Source: CAVLDP01 sp963661945 (GTDB lineage: Bacteria > Bacillota > Clostridia > Lachnospirales > Lachnospiraceae). From it: 64,000 bases of DNA. Where the stretch lies: positions 82,450 to 146,449 of the forward strand of contig CAVLDP010000003.1 in assembly GCA_963661945.1 (NCBI GenBank), written 5' to 3'. The translations under genes were made by a program, and so were the position numbers. The notes beneath the pieces were generated by a model, which saw only the letters and a list, made by a program, of their open reading frames with translations, made no database searches and was not told the origin of the DNA. This document shows positions 26,100 to 34,209 of this stretch, piece after piece; position 1 is the first letter of the stretch, and each line of letters opens with the position of its first letter.

Positions 26100-26719
26100 A
26101 AATAGCGGTACTTGTATCAGGCGGAGGCACTAATCTACAGGCGATTATTGATGGTATTTCATCTGGTAAGATTACGAATACGAAGATCGTGACTGTCATT
26201 TCTAATAATAGAGATGCTTATGCTCTGAAGAGAGCAACGGATGCTAATATACCAGCTAAGTGCATAAGTCCTAAGGATTATGCTAATCGTGAATTATTTA
26301 ACGAAGCCCTCCTTAAGGCTTGTATCGATGCAGAAGCTGATTTGATTGTGCTGGCAGGATTCCTTGTGGTGATTCCATCGAAGATGATTGAGGCCTACCG
26401 CAATCGAATCATTAATATTCATCCATCCTTGATTCCATCCTTCTGTGGAACAGGCTATTATGGACTCAAGGTCCATGAAGGAGTTCTGGCTCGTGGAGTC
26501 AAGGTAACAGGAGCAACCTGTCATTTTGTAGATGAGGGAACAGATACTGGCCCAATTATTCTGCAGAAGGCTGTTTTGGTGCAGCAGGACGATACGCCAG
26601 AGATTCTTCAGCGAAGAGTTATGGAAGAGGCAGAATGGGTGATTATGCCTCGTGCCATTGACCTTATTGCCAATGGTAAGGTATCTGTAGTAGATGGTAA
26701 GACAGTAATTAGTGAATAG
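26093..26719 (+). CDS. purN: Phosphoribosylglycinamide formyltransferase (GART)
   Basis: 208 residues. N-terminal VSGGGTNLQAI binds GAR phosphate; the catalytic Asn-His pair is in NIHPSLIPSFCG and the catalytic Asp in DEGTDTGPI. Transfers formyl from 10-formyltetrahydrofolate. Overlaps the end of purM, translationally coupled. purH is not adjacent. Confidence 0.95.
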   Translation: MLKIAVLVSGGGTNLQAIIDGISSGKITNTKIVTVISNNRDAYALKRATDANIPAKCISPKDYANRELFNEALLKACIDAEADLIVLAGFLVVIPSKMIEAYRNRIINIHPSLIPSFCGTGYYGLKVHEGVLARGVKVTGATCHFVDEGTDTGPIILQKAVLVQQDDTPEILQRRVMEEAEWVIMPRAIDLIANGKVSVVDGKTVISE

Positions 26720-26733
26720 AGCGAGGAAATAAG

Positions 26734-28005
26734 ATGAAAGTATTAATTGTTGGTAGCGGTGGAAGAGAACATGCAATTGCTCAGGCTGTGTCAAAGAGCA
26801 AGAGAGTAGATAAGATTTACTGTGCCCCTGGAAATGCAGGTATTTCTGAGCTGGCAGAGTGCCTTCCAATTGGCGCTATGGAATTTGATAAGCTTGTTTC
26901 CTTTGCCAAGGAAGAGAAAATTGACTTCACTATTATTGGAATGGATGATCCTCTGGTTGGTGGAATTGTAGATGCCTTTGAGGAGGCTGGACTTAAGTGC
27001 TTCGGTCCTCGTAAGAATGCTGCAATTCTTGAAGGTTCCAAATCATTTTCCAAGGATCTCATGAAGAAGTACAATATCCCAACCGCATCTTATGAGACAT
27101 TTACCGATGCATCTTCTGCACTTGATTATCTTAAGAGTGCAAGCTTCCCAATTGTCCTCAAGGCAGATGGTTTGGCTCTCGGCAAGGGCGTATTAATCTG
27201 TAATAGCTTAGAAGAAGCGGAAGATGGCGTGAAGACCATTATGGAGGATAAGAAGTTCGGTGATGCAGGCAAGACGATGGTTATTGAAGAGTTTATGACT
27301 GGTCGTGAAGTCTCTGTTTTATCCTTTGTTGATGGAAACACCATTCAGATTATGTCTTCCGCACAGGATCATAAGAGAGCTGGCGATGGTGATACCGGCC
27401 TTAATACTGGTGGTATGGGAACCTTCTCCCCAAGTCCATTTTATACAGATGAAGTGGATGAATTCTGCAAGAAATACATCTATCAGGCTACAGTAGATGC
27501 AATGAAGGCAGAAGGAAGAGAATTTAAGGGTGTCATCTTCTTTGGACTTATGCTGACATCTGAGGGACCAAAGGTTCTGGAATACAATGCAAGATTTGGC
27601 GACCCAGAGGCGCAGGTTGTTCTTCCTCGTATGAAGAATGATATCATTGATGTGATGGAGGCTTGCGTAGATGGTACTCTTGACAAGCTCCAACTCGAAT
27701 TCGAAGATAATGCTGCTGTATGTGTTGTTCTCGCATCCGATGGATATCCTGTTTCCTACGAGAAGGGATATCCGATTACAGGCTTTGACAAGTTTGATAA
27801 TGAGAACTATTTCTGTTTTCATGCTGGAACTGCTAAGAATGATGCAGGTGAGATTGTCACAAATGGTGGTAGAGTGCTTGGCATTACAGCAAAGGGAGCT
27901 GACCTAAAGACAGCTCGTGCCAATGCTTATGCTGCAACAGAGTGGATTGATTTTGCCAATAAGTATATGAGGCATGACATCGGTAAGGCTATCGATGAGG
28001 CATAG
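26734..28005 (+). CDS. purD: Phosphoribosylamine-glycine ligase (GAR synthetase)
   Basis: 423 residues, ATP-grasp enzyme. VLIVGSGGREHAIA at the N-terminus is the PurD signature; ATP-grasp motifs include VLKADGLALGKGV and EYNARFGDPEAQV. Joins glycine to phosphoribosylamine. SD GCGAGGA. Last gene of the purine run; convergent to the Cys-cluster gene with no obvious terminator in the 36-base gap. Confidence 0.96.
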   Translation: MKVLIVGSGGREHAIAQAVSKSKRVDKIYCAPGNAGISELAECLPIGAMEFDKLVSFAKEEKIDFTIIGMDDPLVGGIVDAFEEAGLKCFGPRKNAAILEGSKSFSKDLMKKYNIPTASYETFTDASSALDYLKSASFPIVLKADGLALGKGVLICNSLEEAEDGVKTIMEDKKFGDAGKTMVIEEFMTGREVSVLSFVDGNTIQIMSSAQDHKRAGDGDTGLNTGGMGTFSPSPFYTDEVDEFCKKYIYQATVDAMKAEGREFKGVIFFGLMLTSEGPKVLEYNARFGDPEAQVVLPRMKNDIIDVMEACVDGTLDKLQLEFEDNAAVCVVLASDGYPVSYEKGYPITGFDKFDNENYFCFHAGTAKNDAGEIVTNGGRVLGITAKGADLKTARANAYAATEWIDFANKYMRHDIGKAIDEA

Positions 28006-28041
28006 GATATTCCAATTAATGGAATTCTAATTAATGGCATT

Positions 28042-28683
28042 CTAATCCAGAGGAAATTCTTGAATCCTTTTTATGGCTTCGGTATAGAATTCCTCTGGAT
28101 ATTCCTTTACGAAGAGGTTCTCTAAGTAGAGCTTGTTGATATTCTCTGCTTCCTCATTGTGGTAGTAAATTCTGGTGATTAATTTGCGCTGGAGATCCTT
28201 ATAGGCTACCATATAGCTTTCGTAGGCCTTGTAATGGTCTATGCCAAGATGCTTTTCAATCTTGATCTTGGATTTCGTCTCGCATGGACAGGCGTCCTCT
28301 AAGATAAAGTATGAGACTTGATTATCATCCTCATATTTTCGACCAAGCGGGAAGAGGCGACATACTCCAGGGCGATAATCATGAATGAAGCAGCGACCAT
28401 CCTTATTTAGATAAGGGCAGGTTAGATCATTTTCATCCTTGGAATCTGGTCCGACCATCATGCGTATATTTGGAAAGACAAGGCCTCCATCTACATGGAG
28501 TTCTACAGGTCCATCGAGTAATTCTAAGAAGGTTAGGCCTGTGTTCTTACTAATCTGATGGATATCCCATGGAGTTAGAAGGATGGACTGCCCCATATTG
28601 TGACAGCATTTGGAGCAAGAGGTGCAGTTATGGATGTCCACTCTGGCTAATTCGTGTGATTTGTAATATCTTTCGTTTTGCAT
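28042..28683 (-). CDS. YkgJ-type cysteine-cluster protein
   Basis: 213 residues. The N-terminal CTSCSKCCHNMGQ gives a CxxCxxCC cluster; further Cys lie in CPYLNKDGRCFIHDYRPGVCRLFP (core CPYLN, RCFIHDYRPGVC) and DACPC. This matches the UPF0153/YkgJ family, proposed zinc or iron-sulfur binding, function unknown. The later part is helical and acidic. Its start is divergent from the dehydrogenase gene. Confidence 0.85.
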   Translation of the reverse strand: MQNERYYKSHELARVDIHNCTSCSKCCHNMGQSILLTPWDIHQISKNTGLTFLELLDGPVELHVDGGLVFPNIRMMVGPDSKDENDLTCPYLNKDGRCFIHDYRPGVCRLFPLGRKYEDDNQVSYFILEDACPCETKSKIKIEKHLGIDHYKAYESYMVAYKDLQRKLITRIYYHNEEAENINKLYLENLFVKEYPEEFYTEAIKRIQEFPLD

Positions 28684-28756
28684 GATTCTACCTATTGGAT
28701 TATTTTTATTGAACTAAGTTTTATTCTTGTTATTTCTTGTTACAAGGAGATTATAT

Positions 28757-29743
28757 ATGAAAATTTATGTGTTTGATACAGCTGATTTTGAGATTCAGAC
28801 ACTTGAGAAATTAAATAAATCAACGGACAGTGAGATTGTCATTCGGAGGGATTCCCTTACAATGGATACAGTCTCCGAGATTTATGACGGCGATGCAGTG
28901 TCGGTTCTTGGTTATAGCAGGATTAATCGTGAACTGCTCTTAGAGCTTAAGGCTCTCGGAATTAACCACATTTCTACTAGAACGATTGGTTTTGACCATA
29001 TTGATGTTGCATCAGCGAGTGAACTTGGCATGCATGTCTACAATGCATATTATCAGCCAAGTAATGTTGCGGATTTTACAGTGATGATGATGCTCATTAT
29101 GCTTCGTAAGGCTAAGATATCCGTCTGTAGAGCTCTGGTAAATGATTTCTCCCTTGATGGAATGCAAGGCAGAGAGCTTCGATCCATGACCGTTGGTATT
29201 ATCGGAACGGGCAAGATTGGCGCTACTGTGATTAAGGACTTGAGCGGCTTTGGCTGCAAGATTTATGCATATTCTCATCATGAGAGAGAAGACTTATCTG
29301 GATTATGTCAATATGTGGATTTGGAGACGATCTACCGTGAATGCGATATTATTTCCCTTCATATTCCACTGACGGATGACAATTACCATATGATTGATAG
29401 GGATGCTCTGTATCGAATGAAGAAGGGCGTAATTCTAATCAATACAGCCAGAGGTCAGCTGATTGATACGGAGGATTTGATAGCAGCTCTAGAAGATGAA
29501 CAGGTGGGAGGTGCTGGTATCGATACTCTTGAGGAAGAAGCAGGAATCATGCATGTGGATGTGGGAACGAGGATCGTGGATAACCGTTCGCTTCTCTATC
29601 TGAAGCAGTTCCCGAATGTTCTCTATACACAGCATTATGCCTTCTTTACTGAAGAGGCAACAACCTCTATGACAACCTGTGGAGTCACTTCTCTTGAAGA
29701 AGGGTTTGCAGGAGATAATCTGATAAATGAAGTTACCAAATAA
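28757..29743 (+). CDS. D-isomer-specific 2-hydroxyacid dehydrogenase (D-lactate dehydrogenase-like)
   Basis: 328 residues. NAD-binding GIIGTGKIG, catalytic Arg in NTARGQLIDTEDL, the Glu-His pair in the D-LDH family positions (GIDTLEEEAG, TQHYAFFTEEA). Length and the C-terminal TQHYAFFTEEAT fit D-lactate dehydrogenase, reducing pyruvate to D-lactate, but related substrates are possible. ATG 28757 follows AAGGAG; the TTG-type start at 28727 has no SD. A strong bidirectional terminator follows. Confidence 0.87.
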   Translation: MKIYVFDTADFEIQTLEKLNKSTDSEIVIRRDSLTMDTVSEIYDGDAVSVLGYSRINRELLLELKALGINHISTRTIGFDHIDVASASELGMHVYNAYYQPSNVADFTVMMMLIMLRKAKISVCRALVNDFSLDGMQGRELRSMTVGIIGTGKIGATVIKDLSGFGCKIYAYSHHEREDLSGLCQYVDLETIYRECDIISLHIPLTDDNYHMIDRDALYRMKKGVILINTARGQLIDTEDLIAALEDEQVGGAGIDTLEEEAGIMHVDVGTRIVDNRSLLYLKQFPNVLYTQHYAFFTEEATTSMTTCGVTSLEEGFAGDNLINEVTK

Positions 29744-29777
29744 AAAAGTCCGGGCAGCGCAAACTGCCTGGACTTTT
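29744..29777. terminator. Bidirectional terminator between the dehydrogenase and nrdG
   Basis: A 14-bp stem (AAAAGTCCGGGCAG with CTGCCTGGACTTTT) and a 6-base loop, flanked by A and T tracts, so it works for both convergent transcripts. Confidence 0.85.
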
Positions 29778-29789
29778 TGATTCTATTAT

Positions 29790-30290
29790 TTATGATTCTT
29801 TTGTCTCTCTGAGATTTATAATTCTCTGATTGCTGCTTCCTCTGAATTCAAGCGTAATGTCGTGTAGCTCTTCAACATATTCGCCATCAACTAATACATC
29901 AATGTAGGAGAGCATCTCATCCGTTACTTCTGTATGAGCGACTCCGTCAGGATCTAGAAGATCTGTCTCATAAGTATATCCGGTGTAACACCATATGGTC
30001 TTGTCTGGATATTTCTCACGGAACTGCCGAAGGAGTGGCATAAGACCGCGCTGGTTCTCGGGTTCCATTGGTTCCCCACCAAGAAGGCTAAGTCCTGCAA
30101 TATAAGCAGGTTCAATGGATTTTAGAATGTCATACATGGTATCAAATGTGAATTCTAATCCGTAGTTGAAATCCCAAGCAATCTGGTTGAAGCAACCAGG
30201 GCAGTGGTGAGTGCAACCAGAGACAAAGAGACTGGTTCTGACTCCGGTGCCATTTGCAATGTCACAGTATTTGATATTGGCGTAGTGCAT
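29790..30290 (-). CDS. nrdG: Anaerobic ribonucleotide reductase activating protein
   Basis: 166 residues. Radical-SAM CxxxCxxC motif Cys26, Cys30, Cys33 in VSGCTHHCPGCFN, followed by SLLGGEPM (SAM-binding GGE). It installs the glycyl radical on NrdD, encoded 11 bases upstream in the same operon. Normal length for the family. Confidence 0.96.
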   Translation of the reverse strand: MHYANIKYCDIANGTGVRTSLFVSGCTHHCPGCFNQIAWDFNYGLEFTFDTMYDILKSIEPAYIAGLSLLGGEPMEPENQRGLMPLLRQFREKYPDKTIWCYTGYTYETDLLDPDGVAHTEVTDEMLSYIDVLVDGEYVEELHDITLEFRGSSNQRIINLRETKES

Positions 30291-30301
30291 AATAGCTTCC
30301 C

Positions 30302-32500
30302 TTATAAGTGAAGAACGCGGTCCTTGATCTCCTGGGTACGACCCTGATTCCAGAACTGAGTTCCAATATAACCACAGGTACGACGTGCGACAGACATCTT
30401 GTCCTGATCTCTATTGCCGCATCTTGGACATTCCCAAACGAGTTTGCCGGAATCGTCCTTTACAATCTTGATTTCTCCATCGTAGTCACAGATTTCACAG
30501 TAATCGGACTTGGTATTAAGCTCTGCATACATGATATTCTCATAGATGTAGGACATAACAGACAGTACAGCTGGAATATTCTGCTGCATATTAGGTACTT
30601 CTACATAGGAGATTGCTCCACCTGGAGATAACTTCTGGAAGTCTGATTCGAATTTGAGCTTGGAGAAGGCATCAATCTCTTCTGTAACATGTACATGATA
30701 AGAATTCGTGATGTAGTTCTTGTCTGTAACACCTGGGATGATACCGAATCTCTTCTGCAGACTCTTGGCAAATTTGTAGGTGGTAGACTCCATAGGAGTT
30801 CCATAGACAGAATAGCTGATATTCTCGGCTTCCTTCCATTCCTTACATTTGTCATTCAATCGCTGCATAACCTTCAGGGAGAATTCTCTTCCTTCATCGG
30901 TGGTATGAGACTGTCCGAGCATACGAACGCACATCTCATAGAGACCAGCATATCCGAGAGAAATGGTAGAGTATCCACCATAGAGCAGCTTGTCAATTTT
31001 CTCGCCCTTGTCGAGACGGGCAAGAGCTCCGTGCTGCCAGAGAATAGGAGCAACATCGGATACGGTTCCAAGAAGTCTCTCGTGACGACAACGTAAGGCT
31101 CTATGACATAACTCGAGACGGTCTTCTAAGATTCTCCAGAAATCATCCATATTACCCTGAGAAGAGCATGCAACATCGACCAGGTTGATGGTTACAACAC
31201 CCTGATTGAATCGGCCATAGAATTTGTGGCTTCCGTCTTCATTTCTCTGAGAATCCTCAACAGTCAGGAAGGAACGACATCCCATACATGGGTATACGCA
31301 ACCCTGCTTTAGTTCACGCATAATCTTGGCTGAAATGTAGTCAGGAACCATGCGCTTAGCGGTACACTTGGCAGCAAGCACAGTTAGATCATAGTACTTG
31401 GAGCCTTCCGTGATATTGTCTTCATCAAGCACATAGATGAGCTTAGGAAAGGCTGGTGTAACAAGAACACCCTTCTCGTTCTTAACACCCTGCATTCTCT
31501 GCAGCATAACTTCACGAATGATCGCAGCAAGATCATCACGAGTCTGACCTTCTGGAACTTCGTCGAGGTACATAAATACGGTTACGAATGGCGCTTGACC
31601 ATTACATGTCATAAGAGTAATAAGCTGATACTGAATCGTCTGAATACCGGATTTGATTTCTTCGGACAGACGCTTCTCAGTGATCTTGGAAATGATATCT
31701 TCATCCAGCGATTCATTGCACATCTTGCGTTCTTCGATAACCTGAGCATGAATCTTCTTGCGGGAGATATCTACAAATGGAGCCAGATGAGACAGGGTAA
31801 AGGACTGTCCGCCATACTGGTTGGATGCAACCTGGGCCACAATCTGGGTTGTTACATTACATGCAGTGAAGAAGCTGTGTGGCTTCTCAATCATAGTCTC
31901 AGAGATGGCTGTGCCGTTCTGAAGCATGTCCTCTAAGTTGATGAGGTCGCAGTTATGTTCTCTCTGTGCGAAATAGTCAGTATCGTGGAAATGAATGATA
32001 CCTTCCTGGTGAGCCTTTACAATCTCTTCTGGAAGGAGAATTCTCTGTGAAATATCCTTGGATACTTCGCCGGCCATATAATCACGCTGGGTAGAATTGA
32101 TGACAGGGTTCTTGTTGGAGTTCTCCTGCTTCACCTCTTCATTCAGCTGATCGATTAGAGCGAGAATACCGTTATCTGTGGTGTTTGTCTTACGAGACAA
32201 TTCTCTCTTGTAGCGATAACGGACGTACTTCTGAGCAACCTCATAGCAGCGCATCTCCATGATACCAGTCTCGACCATATCCTGGATGTCTTCGACATTC
32301 ACTGCATGGGTAGATTCGTGGACCTGACGTGCAATCTTGGCAGCAACAGCCTGAATCTGTGCATCATTCATCTGATAGATACTATCGATATCGGTGTTAG
32401 CCTTGGTGATCGCATTAATGATCTTATCAATATTAAAGGTCACCTCGCGACCATTACGCTTGATGACCTTGGTTTTTACGTCAGATGTACTTGTTTCCAT
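30302..32500 (-). CDS. nrdD: Anaerobic ribonucleoside-triphosphate reductase
   Basis: 732 residues. An N-terminal ATP-cone (~8-95, VIKRNGREVTFNIDKI) gives allosteric control. The catalytic barrel has Cys positions such as CNVTTQ and MTCNGQ; a C-terminal zinc site is CEICDYDG with CPRCGNRD; the glycyl-radical motif RRTCGYIG lies at 706-713. Makes dNTPs from NTPs with formate and only without oxygen, which marks an anaerobe. SD GGGGAGAA. An NrdR-like box stands about 110 bases upstream at the predicted transcription start. Confidence 0.97.
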   Translation of the reverse strand: METSTSDVKTKVIKRNGREVTFNIDKIINAITKANTDIDSIYQMNDAQIQAVAAKIARQVHESTHAVNVEDIQDMVETGIMEMRCYEVAQKYVRYRYKRELSRKTNTTDNGILALIDQLNEEVKQENSNKNPVINSTQRDYMAGEVSKDISQRILLPEEIVKAHQEGIIHFHDTDYFAQREHNCDLINLEDMLQNGTAISETMIEKPHSFFTACNVTTQIVAQVASNQYGGQSFTLSHLAPFVDISRKKIHAQVIEERKMCNESLDEDIISKITEKRLSEEIKSGIQTIQYQLITLMTCNGQAPFVTVFMYLDEVPEGQTRDDLAAIIREVMLQRMQGVKNEKGVLVTPAFPKLIYVLDEDNITEGSKYYDLTVLAAKCTAKRMVPDYISAKIMRELKQGCVYPCMGCRSFLTVEDSQRNEDGSHKFYGRFNQGVVTINLVDVACSSQGNMDDFWRILEDRLELCHRALRCRHERLLGTVSDVAPILWQHGALARLDKGEKIDKLLYGGYSTISLGYAGLYEMCVRMLGQSHTTDEGREFSLKVMQRLNDKCKEWKEAENISYSVYGTPMESTTYKFAKSLQKRFGIIPGVTDKNYITNSYHVHVTEEIDAFSKLKFESDFQKLSPGGAISYVEVPNMQQNIPAVLSVMSYIYENIMYAELNTKSDYCEICDYDGEIKIVKDDSGKLVWECPRCGNRDQDKMSVARRTCGYIGTQFWNQGRTQEIKDRVLHL

Positions 32501-32609
32501 GATAGCTTCTCCCCTTTTAATTCATATTATTTGTTGTACTTTGGGCTAATTTGTATAACCGTCACACAATTCAGAAAATACAAAATGTGGAACAGACCAA
32601 AAAGAAAAA

Positions 32610-32625
32610 ACACTATATCTTGTGC
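32610..32625 (-). promoter_or_regulatory. NrdR-like box at the nrdD promoter
   Basis: ACACTATATCTTGTGC on the plus strand is an imperfect palindrome close to the known NrdR box type (ACAC-AT-rich-GTGT). On the minus strand it lies just downstream of a -10-like TATTAT near 32630, a usual repressor position. Confidence 0.55.
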
Positions 32626-32681
32626 CTAGAAATAATAATATACTAATTTCGAAGAATTGAAAAGAGGAAAATGAAGAAATC

Positions 32682-32858
32682 TTATACGAATTGATTTCGC
32701 TCCTTGTTATATTCGTAATTGATGGTGGAGAGTTTGTCTATAATCTCATTTTTGTCGATATTATTGGCTTTGGCGAATTCGTCCAAACTCGGATAGAAAT
32801 CTCTAAGATTTGTGTTTACGACGCTAAGGAGCATAACTGGGTCCTTTGGTAAATTCAT
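32682..32858 (-). CDS. DUF4250 protein, 58 aa
   Basis: The frame reads MNLPKDPVMLLSVVNTNLRD at the N-terminus and ends DYEYN-like (INYEYNKERNQFV), which matches the small DUF4250 family known from Lachnospiraceae and other Clostridia. Its LDEFAKANNIDKNEI segment looks like a small helix-turn-helix-like bundle. Function unknown. SD GTGAGG 10 bases before the ATG. It lies upstream of nrdD on the same strand, 181 bases away, with an NrdR-like box at its own promoter, hinting at a link with dNTP supply. Confidence 0.85.
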   Translation of the reverse strand: MNLPKDPVMLLSVVNTNLRDFYPSLDEFAKANNIDKNEIIDKLSTINYEYNKERNQFV

Positions 32859-32878
32859 AGTGGTACCTCACATTCTTA

Positions 32879-32894
32879 ATACTATATCTTGTAT
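32879..32894 (-). promoter_or_regulatory. NrdR-like box at the DUF4250 promoter
   Basis: ATACTATATCTTGTAT shares a 12-base core (ACTATATCTTGT) with the box at nrdD and has matching outer arms (ATAC/GTAT). It directly abuts a minus-strand -10 TACAAT (32895-32900). Confidence 0.5.
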
Positions 32895-32900
32895 ATTGTA
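32895..32900 (-). promoter_or_regulatory. -10 element of the DUF4250 gene
   Basis: TACAAT on the minus strand, with a weak TGTATA 17 bases upstream, placing the transcription start inside the NrdR-like box. Confidence 0.4.
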
Positions 32901-32923
32901 TCATTTTTTTCTGCTTCTATACA

Positions 32924-32932
32924 TGGTACAAT
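32924..32932 (+). promoter_or_regulatory. Extended -10 promoter of the CapA-like gene
   Basis: TGGTACAAT, TGn-extended -10, 28 bases before the ATG at 32961. Confidence 0.45.
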
Positions 32933-32960
32933 GAGGAAGAAAGGAACCTGGGGAGATAAT

Positions 32961-34076
32961 ATGCAGAAGAAAAGGAAAGAAGCCTTGAGGCGAAAAAGAA
33001 TCATTTCTATTATTATAAGTATTCTTGCCCTTATTGTAGCAGGAGGATTTGTAATTGATTCATTTATGCATGTAGGAGATGCCGACTTATCGGAGAAGGA
33101 AGAGACAGTAGAAGCAGAGGTTCAAGTAGATGAGATATCGATCGAAGAGCCAACCAGTATTATTTTTACTGGTGATGTACTTCTTTCAGACTATGTCCTT
33201 TCTAATTATGATTCAGGTGGACTTGATGCTGTACTTGATACGAGTCTTCAGAAGGAACTAAATGATGCAGACATCCTTATGGTGAATCATGAATTCCCTT
33301 TTAGCACGCGTGGAGAACAGGCTAAGGATAAGCAGTATACCTTTCGTGTGGATCCGGGGTATGTAGAAATCCTGCAGGAGATTGGCGTGGATATTGCAGG
33401 CCTTGCCAATAATCATGTGCTGGATTTTGGCCGGGATGCTCTGTCAGACACCTTTGATACGCTTACCTCTGCTGGCATTTCCTATACGGGTGCAGGAGAT
33501 GATTTGGTTGATGCAAGTAAGCTTATAACTTATGACATTTCTGGTAAGAAATATGGTTTTCTTGCGGCATCTCGTGTGATACCAGTCGCATCCTGGAATA
33601 TAGAAAATGGTGGACCTGGCGTTTTTTGTACCTATGATACTACCTATTTGATCGAGGACATTAAGAAGGCCAAGGAATCTTGCGATTATGTCTTTGTCAT
33701 GGTTCACTGGGGAATGGAGCATACGATAGAGCTTGAGGATTACCAGCCTAGTATCGGGCATGCTCTAATTGATGCTGGCGCAGATGCAGTGATTGGCGCC
33801 CATCCTCATGTTCTGCAGGAAATTGAATATTATGAAGGTAAGCCGATTTTCTATAGTCTTGGCAATTTTATCTTCAATACAACGATTGATTCGACAGTTG
33901 CTGTTAAGATGGAATTTACGGATGGAGAGGATAATCCGGTAATCACCCTGATTCCAGCATATGCATCTAATGCCATGACACATGAGGCAGACAGTGCTAG
34001 GGCAGAAGAGATTTTCTCCTATCTTGAGTCTATCTCTGAGGGGATTACAATTTCAGATAATGGACAAGTGGAATAA
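32961..34076 (+). CDS. CapA-family protein (poly-gamma-glutamate synthesis type), membrane-anchored
   Basis: 371 residues. Basic N-terminus and one membrane helix (~15-35), then a CapA/PgsA metallophosphatase-like domain: IIFTGDVLLSDYV, VNHEFPFS, LANNHVLDFG, MVHWGMEH and GAHPHVLQEIE carry the conserved Asp, Asn and His. No capB/capC/pgs genes are near, so a capsule role is not supported; many stand-alone members are extracellular hydrolases of unknown substrate. ATG 32961 follows GGGGAG; the upstream in-frame ATGs overlap the promoter. Confidence 0.83.
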   Translation: MQKKRKEALRRKRIISIIISILALIVAGGFVIDSFMHVGDADLSEKEETVEAEVQVDEISIEEPTSIIFTGDVLLSDYVLSNYDSGGLDAVLDTSLQKELNDADILMVNHEFPFSTRGEQAKDKQYTFRVDPGYVEILQEIGVDIAGLANNHVLDFGRDALSDTFDTLTSAGISYTGAGDDLVDASKLITYDISGKKYGFLAASRVIPVASWNIENGGPGVFCTYDTTYLIEDIKKAKESCDYVFVMVHWGMEHTIELEDYQPSIGHALIDAGADAVIGAHPHVLQEIEYYEGKPIFYSLGNFIFNTTIDSTVAVKMEFTDGEDNPVITLIPAYASNAMTHEADSARAEEIFSYLESISEGITISDNGQVE

Positions 34077-34085
34077 AATGTCGAA

Positions 34086-34114
34086 TTGTCCTAAAGAAAA
34101 TGCAGTGCTAGAAT
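34086..34114 (+). promoter_or_regulatory. Promoter of pta (distal of two)
   Basis: TTGTCC (34086-34091), 17-base spacer, TAGAAT (34109-34114) with TGC extension. An 11-base direct copy AGTGCTAGAAT recurs at 34143-34153 and could be a second extended -10. Confidence 0.55.
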
Positions 34115-34209
34115 AGATATGCTATAGGAAGTTAGAAATTCGAGTGCTAGAATGTACTACGAATAAATACTTTTGATTTTGTTTGATTATTTCTAAAAAG
34201 GAGAAAATT

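Noticed and set aside
26294..26869. 191-codon minus-strand frame across purN/purD
   Set aside because: Antisense shadow of two well-defined genes, with low-complexity composition and no start signal.
28009..28098. Short AT-rich near-repeats (AATTAATGG, ATTCTAAT) and an imperfect 13-bp inverted repeat at the purD/YkgJ junction, as an attachment site or mobile-element end
   Set aside because: No integrase, transposase or target duplication is near; the inverted repeat lies inside the YkgJ coding end and has a bulge. Probably chance in AT-rich DNA.
32961..34076. Capsule (poly-gamma-glutamate) synthesis locus
   Set aside because: The CapA-like gene stands alone; no capB, capC or capE/pgs partner is present, so only the domain family is claimed.
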